From contig JAJDVL010000042.1 in assembly GCA_022826155.1 (NCBI GenBank), forward strand, positions 1-64,000: a stretch of 64,000 nucleotides of DNA, given 5' to 3'. A program made the position numbers and the translations under genes. The first letter of the stretch is position 1; every line of letters starts with the position of its first letter. This DNA comes from Prochlorococcaceae cyanobacterium jk18x22bins.40. GTDB lineage: Bacteria > Cyanobacteriota > Cyanobacteriia > PCC-6307 > Cyanobiaceae. Positions 9,162-17,200 of this stretch are shown one piece after another. The notes beneath the pieces were generated by a model. That model searched no databases and was not told the DNA's origin. It worked only from the letters and a program-made list of their open reading frames with translations.

Positions 9162-9754
9162 GTCATGGTTCCACCAGTCGTCCGTTGCCAACCGGACGTC
9201 TTGTGCCGGCCACCTTAAGCTTTGTGGCCCTGCTCTGGACTGTCCATACTCTGCGGCTTGTCCTGTCCTTTCTGGGCCTGCTTTCTGGCCAGGATTCCGC
9301 TCAGATCTTCGGCATCCATCCTGGTAGCGGGGTAACCGGCCTCTGGGCCGTTTTCAGTGCTCCCCTGATCCATGGGGACTGGCGCCATTTGTTTGGCAAT
9401 AGCGTCTCGTTGCTGATTTTGGGCAGCCTGGTGGGCCTGCGGGGTCCGGGTCAACTGTGGCAGGTATCCATCATCAGCGCCCTGACGTCGGGTCTCGGGA
9501 TTTGGCTGATTGCTCCCCGTACCACGGTTCACGTGGGAGCCAGCGGCATCGTCTTTGGCTACTTGGGCGCCCTGCTCTTCATGGGTTTCTTTCAGCGGCG
9601 GCCCCTCAGCATCCTGCTCTCCGTTGCCTGTCTGGTTCTGTTCGGTAACATGGTTGTGGGACTGTTTCCGGGAGCGCCAGGGGTGTCCTGGCAGGGCCAT
9701 CTGTTCGGGTTTCTAGGGGGGGTGTTGGCGGCTCGGCTGATGAGCCGGAGATAA
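9158..9754 (+). CDS. Rhomboid family intramembrane serine protease
   Basis: 198 aa with about six membrane segments. Family hallmarks are present: HLFGN (about residues 77-81), the catalytic serine in GASG (Ser129) and the catalytic histidine in HLFGFLGG (His181), giving a Ser-His dyad. Rhomboids cleave transmembrane substrates within the bilayer. Substrates in cyanobacteria are poorly known. Coupled by 4-bp overlap to the small helical protein upstream and convergent with the CBS protein gene. Confidence 0.92.
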   Translation: MSHGSTSRPLPTGRLVPATLSFVALLWTVHTLRLVLSFLGLLSGQDSAQIFGIHPGSGVTGLWAVFSAPLIHGDWRHLFGNSVSLLILGSLVGLRGPGQLWQVSIISALTSGLGIWLIAPRTTVHVGASGIVFGYLGALLFMGFFQRRPLSILLSVACLVLFGNMVVGLFPGAPGVSWQGHLFGFLGGVLAARLMSRR

Positions 9755-9796
9755 GGGCTGGACGCAGATGTGAAACGTCCTGATTCCTTGCTGGTC

Positions 9797-10270
9797 TCAC
9801 CCAGCGCCATCCTTGGCCGCCATGGCCCGAATCAGGTCCGCCCGGCTGAGCACCCCGACGGGTTTTCCCCCTTCCACCACAAACAGCCTCTCGGTGTCGG
9901 CATCATGGAGCAGAGCCGCAGCCTCCTGCAGGCTGAGAGTTGGCCCACAGGTGTGTGGAGAGCGGTTCATGATGGCGGCAGCGGTTTCTCCGAGAGCCTG
10001 ATGCACGTCCCGCTCCCAGCGCAGGGGATTGCGCAGGTAGATCACGCTATCCAGGAAGACCACGTAGGGGCCGGGCTCCAAACCGCTTTCCCGCACCATC
10101 AGATCCTTGGCGCTGATTTCCCCCACCAACCGGCCCTGGTCATCGCACACCGCCAGGCCACTGATGTGGGAAGCGTTGAGCATCTGGATCACCTCTGTCA
10201 GGGCTGTGTCCGGGCCAACGAACTGAACCGGTGTGGTCATGAACGCCTGGACAGGTCGGCTTTGCACCAT
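9797..10270 (-). CDS. CBS-domain pair protein
   Basis: 157 aa consisting of two CBS motifs, about residues 9-65 (AFMTTPVQFVGPDTALTEVI) and 95-150 (ERLFVVEGGKPVGVLSRADL), and nothing else. Tandem CBS (Bateman) modules bind adenine nucleotides such as AMP, ATP or SAM and usually regulate a partner protein. Stand-alone versions are common in cyanobacteria and plastids, where some modulate redox proteins. It is divergent from pgsA with only 20 bp between starts, so their promoters overlap. Confidence 0.88.
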   Translation of the reverse strand: MVQSRPVQAFMTTPVQFVGPDTALTEVIQMLNASHISGLAVCDDQGRLVGEISAKDLMVRESGLEPGPYVVFLDSVIYLRNPLRWERDVHQALGETAAAIMNRSPHTCGPTLSLQEAAALLHDADTERLFVVEGGKPVGVLSRADLIRAMAAKDGAG

Positions 10271-10290
10271 GATGGCCTCTCTGGGGTCTG

Positions 10291-10839
10291 GTGAGTATGG
10301 CGCAGAGCCTGGCCAACGGCCTCACGGTGCTCAGGGGTCTGCTTGCGGTGCCTCTCCTGCTGGCGTTGCAGGGGGGATGGGCTTGGTGGGCCTGGTGGCT
10401 GCTGCTGGTCGCCGCGACAACCGATGCGGTGGATGGATGGTTGGCGCGACGGGGTGGCGGTGGGTCGGTGTGGGGGGCCCGCTTGGATCCTCTCTGCGAT
10501 AAATTATTGCTACTGGCGCCACTGCTGTGGTTGGCTGGCCAGGGTGCCGGGGCAGTTGGCAACAGCGTCTCCCCCATCCCAACGCCCCTCTGGGCCATTT
10601 GGCTCCTCCTGGCCCGAGAGTTTCTGGTGACCGAGTGGCGCAGCCGGCATCCCCATGGGGCGCCAGCCCATTGGAGCGGCAAGCTGAAAACCATCAGCCA
10701 GTTTCTTTGTTTCGGGTTCCTGCTCTGGCCAGGTGCGGCCCAGCCACTGACAGCCGCCGTTGGTGGTGGACTGTTTTGGGTGGCCCTCGCTCTGGCGTGG
10801 CTCAGTGGAATCCACTACGTCAAATCAAGCCTGGCCTAG
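10291..10839 (+). CDS. pgsA: CDP-diacylglycerol-glycerol-3-phosphate phosphatidyltransferase
   Basis: 182 aa integral membrane enzyme making phosphatidylglycerol phosphate, the precursor of PG, an essential thylakoid lipid for photosystems. The CDP-alcohol phosphotransferase signature DGx2ARx8Gx3Dx3D is complete (from DGWLAR through the last Asp of RLDPLCDK). LLAREFLVTEWR is also characteristic of PgsA. It overlaps the 3' end of mutY by 15 bp in convergent orientation. Confidence 0.9.
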   Translation: MSMAQSLANGLTVLRGLLAVPLLLALQGGWAWWAWWLLLVAATTDAVDGWLARRGGGGSVWGARLDPLCDKLLLLAPLLWLAGQGAGAVGNSVSPIPTPLWAIWLLLAREFLVTEWRSRHPHGAPAHWSGKLKTISQFLCFGFLLWPGAAQPLTAAVGGGLFWVALALAWLSGIHYVKSSLA

Positions 10840-12009
10840 GTGCTCCCGCAGAGCCTGGATCATGCGGGCACTGGCGGCAGGGAAGGGATAGCGGTGCAAG
10901 TCGTGGGGCCACACCCAGGCGATCTGTTGGTTGGCCACAGGCCGAGCCTCGCCAACCACCACTTGGCAGAGGTGTACCGCGAAGGAGAGCCGCCGGTGGG
11001 TATAGGCATGGTCAAAGCGCAGCAACTCCAGGCCCACAGCCACGGTCAAGCCCACCTCCTCCTGTAACTCCCGCACCACGGTGTCGGCCATGGTCTCGCC
11101 GGGCTCCTGCTTGCCGCCGGGAAACTCCCAAAGGCCACCCAGAAGCCCGTCGGGTTGGCGCTGGCCGATGAGCACTTTCCCCTGGTGATCCAGCACAATG
11201 CCCACGCCAATCATGAAGTGGGGAATGGGTGCAGGAGCCTGACGCACAGGGAGTTGGTGCTGGATGCCCCTAGCATAGGCATGGCAATGGAGCCGCCAAG
11301 GGCAGCGGGGGCACAGGGGCGCACGGGGGCGGCAGACCAGGGCGCCCAGATCCATCAGGGCCTGGTTGAAATCTCGCGCCCCCCTGTCGGCCAGCAGCAG
11401 CTCAACCATGGTCCAGAACAGGGGGATGGCCTGCTGTGGCAGGGCTGGAAAGGCCAGAAGGCGCGCCAGCAAACGCCTCACGTTGCCATCCAGAATGGGT
11501 TCAGGACAGTTGCTGGCCGTGGCGGCAATGGAGGCCGCCGTGGTGCGACCGAGGCCAGGCAGCCGTTCAAGACCAGCGCGGTCATGGGGAAGTGGGCGCC
11601 CGGCAGCCACCAACCGGGTGGCCACCCCATGGAGCCGCCGTGCCCGTACGTAGTAGCCCAACCCCTGCCAGCAGTGGAGCACCTCCTGCTGGGATGCGGC
11701 CGCCAAGGCCTCCAGATCCGGGAACCGATCCAGCCAACGGCGCCAGAAGGGCAGCGCCACTGCCAGTTGGGTCTGCTGCAGCATCACCTCCGCCACCCAG
11801 ATGGGATAGATGGGGAGCAGGTCGTCCGATCCAGGCTGGCGGCCGTCCGGCAACAAGCGCCACGGCAAACCACGGCGTCCGTGGCGTGCCCACCAACTCA
11901 GCAGGCTGGAGCCCAACTCAGGGGCAGCATGACGCAGCCAGGCTTCCCGCTGGTGTTCCAGTGCCTTGGACCATGGTTTGGGGAGCATCGCCAACGCCAA
12001 GCTGGGCAA
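10825..12009 (-). CDS. mutY: A/G-specific adenine DNA glycosylase MutY
   Basis: 394 aa. MutY removes adenine mispaired with 8-oxoguanine. Seen are the catalytic Glu region (VAEVMLQQTQ), the helix-hairpin-helix LERLPGLGRTTAASI, the catalytic Asp in ILDGNVRRL, the [4Fe-4S] ligand set Cx6Cx2Cx5C near CRPRAPLCPRC, and a C-terminal Nudix-like domain with LLGGLWEFPGGKQEPGE and REL-EE. The start may be a few codons internal (another Met at residue 8). Divergent from pdxA with 21 bp between starts. Confidence 0.94.
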   Translation of the reverse strand: MPSLALAMLPKPWSKALEHQREAWLRHAAPELGSSLLSWWARHGRRGLPWRLLPDGRQPGSDDLLPIYPIWVAEVMLQQTQLAVALPFWRRWLDRFPDLEALAAASQQEVLHCWQGLGYYVRARRLHGVATRLVAAGRPLPHDRAGLERLPGLGRTTAASIAATASNCPEPILDGNVRRLLARLLAFPALPQQAIPLFWTMVELLLADRGARDFNQALMDLGALVCRPRAPLCPRCPWRLHCHAYARGIQHQLPVRQAPAPIPHFMIGVGIVLDHQGKVLIGQRQPDGLLGGLWEFPGGKQEPGETMADTVVRELQEEVGLTVAVGLELLRFDHAYTHRRLSFAVHLCQVVVGEARPVANQQIAWVWPHDLHRYPFPAASARMIQALREHLGQA

Positions 12010-12030
12010 TCCACGCTAAAATTTTTAGCC

Positions 12031-13059
12031 ATGGATCAACCGCGGCGGATTGCCATTGCCTTGGGGGATCCCGCCGGGATCGGGGCGGAGGTGGTGCTGA
12101 AGGCCTTGGCCCACCGGCGGGTTCAGCAGGCGATGGAGCCGGTGCTGTTTGGCTGCCGCCGCTGGCTCCTGGAGCAATACGAGGCGCTGCGGCAGAGGGG
12201 ACAACTGGTGGCCGATCCCCGGGATCTGCACTTGGTGGATATGCCCTTGGCGGAGCCGGTTCATGGGGGCCAGGCCACGGCAGGGGGTGGGGCCGCCAGC
12301 TTTTCCTGGTTGACGGCCGCCTGTCGTGCGGTGCTGGCGGGACAGTGTCAGGCCCTGACTACCGCACCCATTGCCAAGCATTGCTGGCAGGCCGCTGGTC
12401 ATGCCTATCCGGGGCAGACCGAGCGCCTGGCCCAACTGGCAGGGGGCGTCAAGGTGTCCATGCTGTTTACGGCCCGCTCACCCCACAAGGACTGGCGGCT
12501 CAATACCCTCCTGGCCACAACCCATATTCCCCTCCAGCAGGTGGTTCAGACTCTGTCCCCGGATTTGGTGCAGCGCCAGCTCACGGTGCTCGAGCGTTTT
12601 TGTCGCCAATACCGTGCCCAGCCGGTCCTCAAGGTTGCGGGTCTCAATCCCCATGCGGGGGAAGCCGGCCATCTGGGCAGCGAGGAGTGTGACTGGCTGG
12701 AGCCCTGCTTGAAGAAGTGGCAGGCGCTGCACCCCAACTGCACAGTTCTGGGGCCTGAGCCCCCGGATGCCTGCTGGCTGGATGCGGGCCTGGCCTGGCA
12801 GGGGCGGGGCCATGCTGCTGACGGCTACCTGGCCCTTTACCACGACCAGGGATTGATCCCCACCAAACTGATTGCCTTTGATGATGCGGTCAACACCACG
12901 CTGGGGCTACCGTTCATCCGCACCTCGCCGGACCACGGCACGGCGTTTTCCCTGGCGGGGCAAGGACTGGCGCGAGAGGGGAGCATGGTGGCCGCCCTGC
13001 TGGCCGCGGCTGAACTGGAGAGCCACTGTCAATGCTCCAGGACTGCTGACTCACCGTGA
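12031..13059 (+). CDS. pdxA: 4-hydroxythreonine-4-phosphate dehydrogenase PdxA, altered C-terminus
   Basis: 342 aa, vitamin B6 (PLP) synthesis by the DXP-dependent route or a related PdxA-family function. Motifs include IALGDPAGIGAEVVLKAL, TAPIAKHCW, LNPHAGEAGHLG, YHDQGLIPTKL and RTSPDHGTAF. The last residues (about 331-342, ESHCQCSRTADSP) replace the probable native end KPLPL, which survives downstream at 13772-13845. The final 9 bp overlap the decayed antitoxin gene. The conserved enzyme core is complete, so activity may be kept. No plus-strand partner follows; ancestrally it would have ended against accB. Confidence 0.93.
   Translation: MDQPRRIAIALGDPAGIGAEVVLKALAHRRVQQAMEPVLFGCRRWLLEQYEALRQRGQLVADPRDLHLVDMPLAEPVHGGQATAGGGAASFSWLTAACRAVLAGQCQALTTAPIAKHCWQAAGHAYPGQTERLAQLAGGVKVSMLFTARSPHKDWRLNTLLATTHIPLQQVVQTLSPDLVQRQLTVLERFCRQYRAQPVLKVAGLNPHAGEAGHLGSEECDWLEPCLKKWQALHPNCTVLGPEPPDACWLDAGLAWQGRGHAADGYLALYHDQGLIPTKLIAFDDAVNTTLGLPFIRTSPDHGTAFSLAGQGLAREGSMVAALLAAAELESHCQCSRTADSP
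12961..13030 (+). repeat. pdxA 3'-end repeat, copy 1
   Basis: About 65-70 bp coding for GLAREGSMVAALLAAAEL, matched by copy 2 at 13772-13836 with about six mismatches and a 3-bp indel. The two copies bracket the higBA remnant as a direct repeat. Confidence 0.85.
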
Positions 13060-13356
13060 CAGGAGGCCACAGGCGGGGGAAGCGCTCCCAAATATCCAGC
13101 AGAGGCGCGAGATCGCCGCTGCGGCGAGCCCACCAAACCGGAAAGCAATGTCTTCTCCTCGGTTGCGGGGGCAGACAAACGTGATGGAGCCAATTTTGCC
13201 GTTCAGCAGATGCGACAGCGATACCCGGTTGCACCGGAGCCGTGCGGCTGTCTCCATCACGTCCCACCCCAGGTCTTCCATGCTTTCGCAAATCAGTTCG
13301 CCCAGATGCGGCGGGTTCAGCATTGAGCCAACCCGCTCTCTCGCAACGTCATTCAT
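13051..13356 (-). pseudogene. higA: HigA-type antitoxin, C-terminal half lost
   Basis: The first part matches HigA (Xre-like HTH) antitoxins: MLNPPHLGELICESMEDLGW and TAARLRCNRVSLSHLLNGK. After residue about 57 (NGKIG) the expected NMALALE/W..MQ..Y helix segment is absent and the ORF continues with unrelated sequence to residue 101, so the tail is probably a chance extension after a deletion. The gene follows the toxin by 20 bp in the usual higBA order. Alternative start at 13323 (MLNPP). Whether this shortened HTH protein still binds the toxin or the operator is doubtful. Confidence 0.7.
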
Positions 13357-13376
13357 GGTTAAGACTACCTGATTAG

Positions 13377-13622
13377 CTAATGATAGTCGGTCAGGTCGAC
13401 ATCCACAACCTCAGCGTTTTCGAAGCGGAATACGATGCGCCAGTTGCCCGAGACCCGGATGCTCCATTGCTCCGCCCGGTTGACCGTGAGTGGATGCAAG
13501 CGGAAGCCAGGTGCAGCAGCGTTTTCTGGATGCGTTGCCTCTTGCAGGCGGAATAGGATCCGTCGCAGTCGCCCTATGAAGTTGGGTGGAAGACCCGAGC
13601 AATTATCGTCCTCATACAGCAC
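13377..13622 (-). CDS. higB: HigB/RelE-type toxin (COG3549-like), N-terminus disrupted
   Basis: 81 aa from a GTG start at 13622. YEDDNCSGLP, GFRLHPL, WSIRVSGNWRIVFRFEN and the final VDVDLTDYH are hallmarks of HigB toxins, ribosome-dependent mRNA interferases. The usual opening MIKSF is visible only as KSFIKKLR in frame upstream of the GTG, right after a TGA. An ATG sits there one base out of frame (ATG AAA ATC ATT); removing one A gives MKSFIKKLRVLYEDD. So either the toxin lost its first strand by a frameshift or a shorter protein is made. AT-rich surroundings contrast with pdxA and accB. Confidence 0.75.
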   Translation of the reverse strand: MLYEDDNCSGLPPNFIGRLRRILFRLQEATHPENAAAPGFRLHPLTVNRAEQWSIRVSGNWRIVFRFENAEVVDVDLTDYH

Positions 13623-13628
13623 CCGAAG

Positions 13629-13656
13629 TTTTTTTATGAATGATTTTCATAAAAAA
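13629..13656 (-). promoter_or_regulatory. Inverted repeat at the higB start, operator candidate
   Basis: On the minus strand TTTATGAA, five bases, TTCATAAA forms an 8-bp inverted repeat in an AT-rich block (A and T runs) immediately upstream of the GTG start and over the expected native start. HigA-type antitoxins bind such palindromes to repress their operon. Role inferred from position and symmetry. Confidence 0.5.
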
Positions 13657-13771
13657 TATTGTGAAATGCACCATCTTTACGCAAAGAATCATAACACTAT
13701 TCTCTACCCAATGTCAAGTGTTCACAGACAAGTCTCTTGGCTCCAGGCAGCCCTGATTCGACCCCTGCTCA

Positions 13772-13845
13772 TAGGACTGGCGCGAGAGGGAAGCATGGTG
13801 GCTGCCCTGCTGGCCGCGGCCGAGTTGAAGCCACTGCCGTTATAA
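13772..13845 (+). pseudogene. Detached original 3' end of pdxA (repeat copy 2)
   Basis: Encodes [23 protein letters not shown] and a TAA at 13843-13845 that overlaps the accB stop by three bases. The fit against accB suggests this is the ancestral end of pdxA, separated from the gene body by about 0.8 kb carrying the higBA remnant. It has no start or promoter of its own. Confidence 0.75.
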
Positions 13846-14286
13846 AGGCTTGAGGCGGATCAAGGGCTGGTCAAACTCCACAGGCGTGCCGTTGTCCACC
13901 AGGACCTCCACCACCTCACCGGAAACATCCGCCTCAATCTCGTTCATCAGCTTCATGGCCTCCAGGATACAAAGGGTTTGCCCCACCTGAACCCTGTCTC
14001 CCACGTCCACGAAGGGGGGTTCCTCGGGAGCCGGCGCACGATAAAAGGTGCCTACCATGGGGGCCCGGACCTCAATCAGGTCTGATCGACCGGGAGGGGC
14101 GCTGGTTCTAGGGGTTGGTGGGGCAACAGGGGCAGTAGGGGCGACCGCTGGAACCGCAGCGGGCTGGTCGCTTTGGTAGCGCCGCAACTCCAGGCGAAAA
14201 TCCTTGCCTTCCAGGATGAACTCCTGGATGTCGCTTCCGCCAAGCAGTGTGAGGAGGTCCTTGAGTTGATTGTGGTCAAGCTGCAC
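13840..14286 (-). CDS. accB: Biotin carboxyl carrier protein of acetyl-CoA carboxylase
   Basis: 148 aa. The N-terminal helical region is followed by a Pro/Ala-rich linker (about residues 43-68) and a biotinyl domain with the biotinylation motif EAMKLMNEI (Lys near residue 112). It carries CO2 on biotin between AccC and AccA/D in the first step of fatty acid synthesis. It lies 51 bp downstream of efp on the same strand; the efp-accB pair is a common cyanobacterial arrangement. Confidence 0.96.
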   Translation of the reverse strand: MQLDHNQLKDLLTLLGGSDIQEFILEGKDFRLELRRYQSDQPAAVPAVAPTAPVAPPTPRTSAPPGRSDLIEVRAPMVGTFYRAPAPEEPPFVDVGDRVQVGQTLCILEAMKLMNEIEADVSGEVVEVLVDNGTPVEFDQPLIRLKPL

Positions 14287-14337
14287 GATCAGTGGGAGCG
14301 GATGAGGAAGTGAACGGAAAACGGGCCATCAAGAGCA

Positions 14338-14895
14338 TTACTCCCTGCTCAGGTAGGTGTCGTTGCGGGTGTCGATTTTGATCCGCTCACCGGTGCTGAT
14401 AAACAGAGGTACGTTCACCTGTGCGCCTGTTTCCAGGACAGCGGGTTTGGTGCCGCCGGTGGCGGTGTCTCCCTTGACGCCAGGATCTGTTTGGGCCACC
14501 TCGAGGACCACGGTATTGGGCAACTCCACCTCCAGGGGTTTCCCGTTCCAGGACAGGATATTGACATCCATCCCTTCCTTCAGGTACTTGCACTGGCTGC
14601 CAATCTGCTGGGCAGTGAGGCGCATCTCCTCAAAGGAGTTCATGTCCATAAACACAAAATCGTCCCCCTCCTTGTAGGTGTGCTGAAAGCCGGACTTCTC
14701 CAGCACCGCTTGGGGCACCATCTCCCCGGCCCGGAAGGTTTTCTCCACGACGTTTCCAGACACAACCGCCTTGAGCTTGGTGCGCACAAAGGCCGACCCC
14801 TTACCGGGTTTGACGTGGAGAAACTCAACAACACGCCAGACCTGGCCGTCAAGTTCAATGCTTGTGCCCGTACGGAAGTCATTGCTGGAAATCAT
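14338..14895 (-). CDS. efp: Translation elongation factor P
   Basis: 185 aa, standard length. EF-P relieves ribosome stalling at polyproline stretches. The N-terminal KOW-like domain carries the loop [12 protein letters not shown], where the Lys in PGKG is the usual modified position; two OB-like domains follow, ending with the conserved [16 protein letters not shown]. No epmA/epmB or earP is visible nearby. Upstream of accB; divergent from the cyclophilin gene. Confidence 0.97.
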   Translation of the reverse strand: MISSNDFRTGTSIELDGQVWRVVEFLHVKPGKGSAFVRTKLKAVVSGNVVEKTFRAGEMVPQAVLEKSGFQHTYKEGDDFVFMDMNSFEEMRLTAQQIGSQCKYLKEGMDVNILSWNGKPLEVELPNTVVLEVAQTDPGVKGDTATGGTKPAVLETGAQVNVPLFISTGERIKIDTRNDTYLSRE

Positions 14896-15002
14896 CCATC
14901 ACCTGTCTTGAAGCACAGGGATTCTAAGAGGCGCCCGGCACGGGCCCCATGTGGCAGAGTTCCTCAGCAAGCATCCCATGACCAGTACTGCGGCCAGATC
15001 CC

Positions 15003-16121
15003 ATGGCGTTTCCCGGCTTTACCCCTTGTTCCCCAAGGCTTTCAAGGCTTCAGCACCGCCCATGGCGCTGGTGTTGGTCCCTGATCCTGGTCCTGGTGTT
15101 GCTGATCCCCCTTCCCCAGCCCGCTGCCGCTGCCCTGCCGGCGGGGGATCCTGTTACAGATCCCAGGGCTCTGCTGCGGGATGCATTGCCCATGGAGCAG
15201 CAGCAACTGCAGGATCTACAGCACACCATGGAGGGCAGCAGCACGGAGTTGCGTGCCAAGCGTTGGAGCCGCCTGACAAAGCGGGCGCGGCGGCTCCAAC
15301 GCCTCCTGAACCAGGGGGGCGCCGCCATTCAAGCGGACGCTCAGCAGCGTGGCCTTGACTTTGAAGAACAACTTGAGCGGCTGGGGGAACTGCTCCCCCG
15401 TCTGGAGGAAGCGACAGCCCAGGAGGACCGCCCTGCATTTTTGGCGGTTCGCGCCCGGATTCTGGACTGCCTCGGCTCCATGGAGGCGGACCTGGTGCAT
15501 GGGTTCCCCTTCGCCATTCCCAAGGAGTACAACGCCCTGCCCCGGCTGCTGGGGCGGGCCCATGTGCGGCTCCACACCACGGCCGGCGACCTGCTCACGG
15601 TGGTGGACGGCTACAACGCCCCCCTGACCGCTGGCGCCTTTGTGGATCTGGTGCAGCGGGGTTTCTACGATGGCCTGGGCTTTAACCGGGCTGAGGCGTT
15701 TTACGTGCTGCAGAGCGGTGATCCGGAGGGTGAGGCTGATGGATTTGTTGATCCCCGCACCCATCAATTGCGCACTGTCCCCCTGGAAATCCGCGTTGCC
15801 AGTGAGGAACAGCCCTTTTACAACCTCACCTTTGAAGATCTGGGGTTGTTCAAGGAGATCCCTGTGCTGCCCTTTTCCGCCCGGGGCACCATGGGCTGGG
15901 CTCATTCCAGTTCTGCAGTTGATGACGGGTCGTCCCAATTTTTCTTCTTCCTGTTTGAACCGGAGCTGACCCCTGCAGGCCTCAACCTGATTGACGGACG
16001 GTTTGCCGCCTTCGGCTACGTAGTGGAGGGTGGGGACGTGCTTGATGAATTGACGTCTATGGATCGGATCCTTGAGGCCACAGTGGTCAGCGGGGCCGAT
16101 AACCTGCGTGCCCATGGGTAA
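15003..16121 (+). CDS. TLP40-like cyclophilin-type peptidyl-prolyl isomerase, lumenal
   Basis: 372 aa. A signal peptide (hydrophobic LILVLVLLIPLP, about residues 28-40, cut after PAAA) is followed by an acidic helical domain (about residues 55-170) and a C-terminal cyclophilin-type domain (about 180-365) with FVDLVQRGFYDGLGFNR, VLQSGDPEG and AVDDGSSQFFFFL. This architecture matches TLP40, the thylakoid-lumen PPIase of plants and cyanobacteria linked to photosystem II turnover. The active-site Arg and other residues are degenerate relative to typical cyclophilins, so it may act more as a chaperone. The stop overlaps thiL by 8 bp. Confidence 0.9.
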   Translation: MAFPGFTPCSPRLSRLQHRPWRWCWSLILVLVLLIPLPQPAAAALPAGDPVTDPRALLRDALPMEQQQLQDLQHTMEGSSTELRAKRWSRLTKRARRLQRLLNQGGAAIQADAQQRGLDFEEQLERLGELLPRLEEATAQEDRPAFLAVRARILDCLGSMEADLVHGFPFAIPKEYNALPRLLGRAHVRLHTTAGDLLTVVDGYNAPLTAGAFVDLVQRGFYDGLGFNRAEAFYVLQSGDPEGEADGFVDPRTHQLRTVPLEIRVASEEQPFYNLTFEDLGLFKEIPVLPFSARGTMGWAHSSSAVDDGSSQFFFFLFEPELTPAGLNLIDGRFAAFGYVVEGGDVLDELTSMDRILEATVVSGADNLRAHG

Positions 16122-17130
16122 GGTTCATTCCCCTTGCTTGGCAGAGCTGGGGGAGAGGGAACTGCTCAGGCGTCTGGAACGCTTTGCGCCACCGGGTCAG
16201 TTGGCCGACGATGCCGCCCTGCTGCCCTCCACGCCTGATGGTCGCCGTGGAGTCGTCAGCAGCGACGTGCTAGTGGAGGACCATCACTTTTCCAAAACCA
16301 CCACCCCGCCCGAGTCCGTGGGCTGGCGGGCCGTGATGGCCAATCTCTCCGACTTGGCGGCCATGGGCGCGGATCAGGTTGTGGGCGTCACCGTGGGTCT
16401 GAGTTGCCCAGGATCCCTCTCCTGGCATTGGCTGGAGTCCGTCTATGGGGGCATGGCAAGGGCACTCGACTGCCATGGGGGACATTTGCTGGGGGGGGAC
16501 TGCGTGGGGAGTCCCATGGTGAGCCTGGCCATCACCGCCCTGGGGACGGTGGACCAGGACCGTGTCATCCGTCGCCATGGGGCTGAAGCGGGGGATTGGC
16601 TGGTCTGCAGTGGTCCCCACGGCCTCAGCAGCTATGGCCTGTCCCTGATGCTTCACGGGGTCAACCCCAAGTCGGGAAGTCTCCAGGCAGAGGCCATTGC
16701 AGCCCATCGCTATCCCAGGGCCCGCCTGGATGTTCCCCCACAGGTCCGGGCCGCCCAGCCCCCTGGGACCCCATGGCGTGTTTCTGGAACAGATAGCAGT
16801 GACGGCCTTGCCCAAGCCCTGCGCCTGCTCTGCCGGGAGCAGGGCTTGGGGGCCCATGTCCATCGCCTTCCCCTCCCTCCGGCCCTGATGGGCCTCCCTG
16901 ACCGGGAGCGCCACTGCCTCTGGGGTGGGGAGGATTTCGAGTTGGTTTTGGCCCTGGAGCCCTGCTGGGCCCAGGCCCTTCTGGAGCGCTGCCCGCATTT
17001 CCGCCACGTGGGCATGGTGACTGCCGATGATCACCTGCTGCTGAAGGATGCCCAGACCGGCAGGTTGCTTCCTTTCCCGCCAGGGAAGCCATTTGACCAT
17101 TTTGTTGACCCGATGACGGCACGGGAATGA
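16114..17130 (+). CDS. thiL: Thiamine-monophosphate kinase
   Basis: 338 aa, the last step making thiamine diphosphate. It has the ThiL/PurM-type fold with LGERELLRRL near the N-terminus, SSDVLVEDHHF, NLSDLAAMGADQ, the LLGGDCV glycine region, and ISGTDSSDGLA-type (VSGTDSSDGLAQAL) near residue 225. The ATG at 16114 (MGKVHSPC) is preferred over a longer frame from 16072 that would lie deeper in the cyclophilin gene; the resulting overlap is 8 bp and suggests translational coupling. Confidence 0.93.
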   Translation: MGKVHSPCLAELGERELLRRLERFAPPGQLADDAALLPSTPDGRRGVVSSDVLVEDHHFSKTTTPPESVGWRAVMANLSDLAAMGADQVVGVTVGLSCPGSLSWHWLESVYGGMARALDCHGGHLLGGDCVGSPMVSLAITALGTVDQDRVIRRHGAEAGDWLVCSGPHGLSSYGLSLMLHGVNPKSGSLQAEAIAAHRYPRARLDVPPQVRAAQPPGTPWRVSGTDSSDGLAQALRLLCREQGLGAHVHRLPLPPALMGLPDRERHCLWGGEDFELVLALEPCWAQALLERCPHFRHVGMVTADDHLLLKDAQTGRLLPFPPGKPFDHFVDPMTARE

Positions 17131-17200
17131 AGACCCAGGGCAATCCCGGGTCCTCCATGGCGGGAAACGAAGAGGACTAGCTAGGCGACAAGTCCAGGAC

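Noticed and set aside
13435-13845. 136-codon plus-strand frame ending in the second pdxA tail
   Set aside because: Its first half is antisense to higB; only the last 24 codons are real, as a detached pdxA end.
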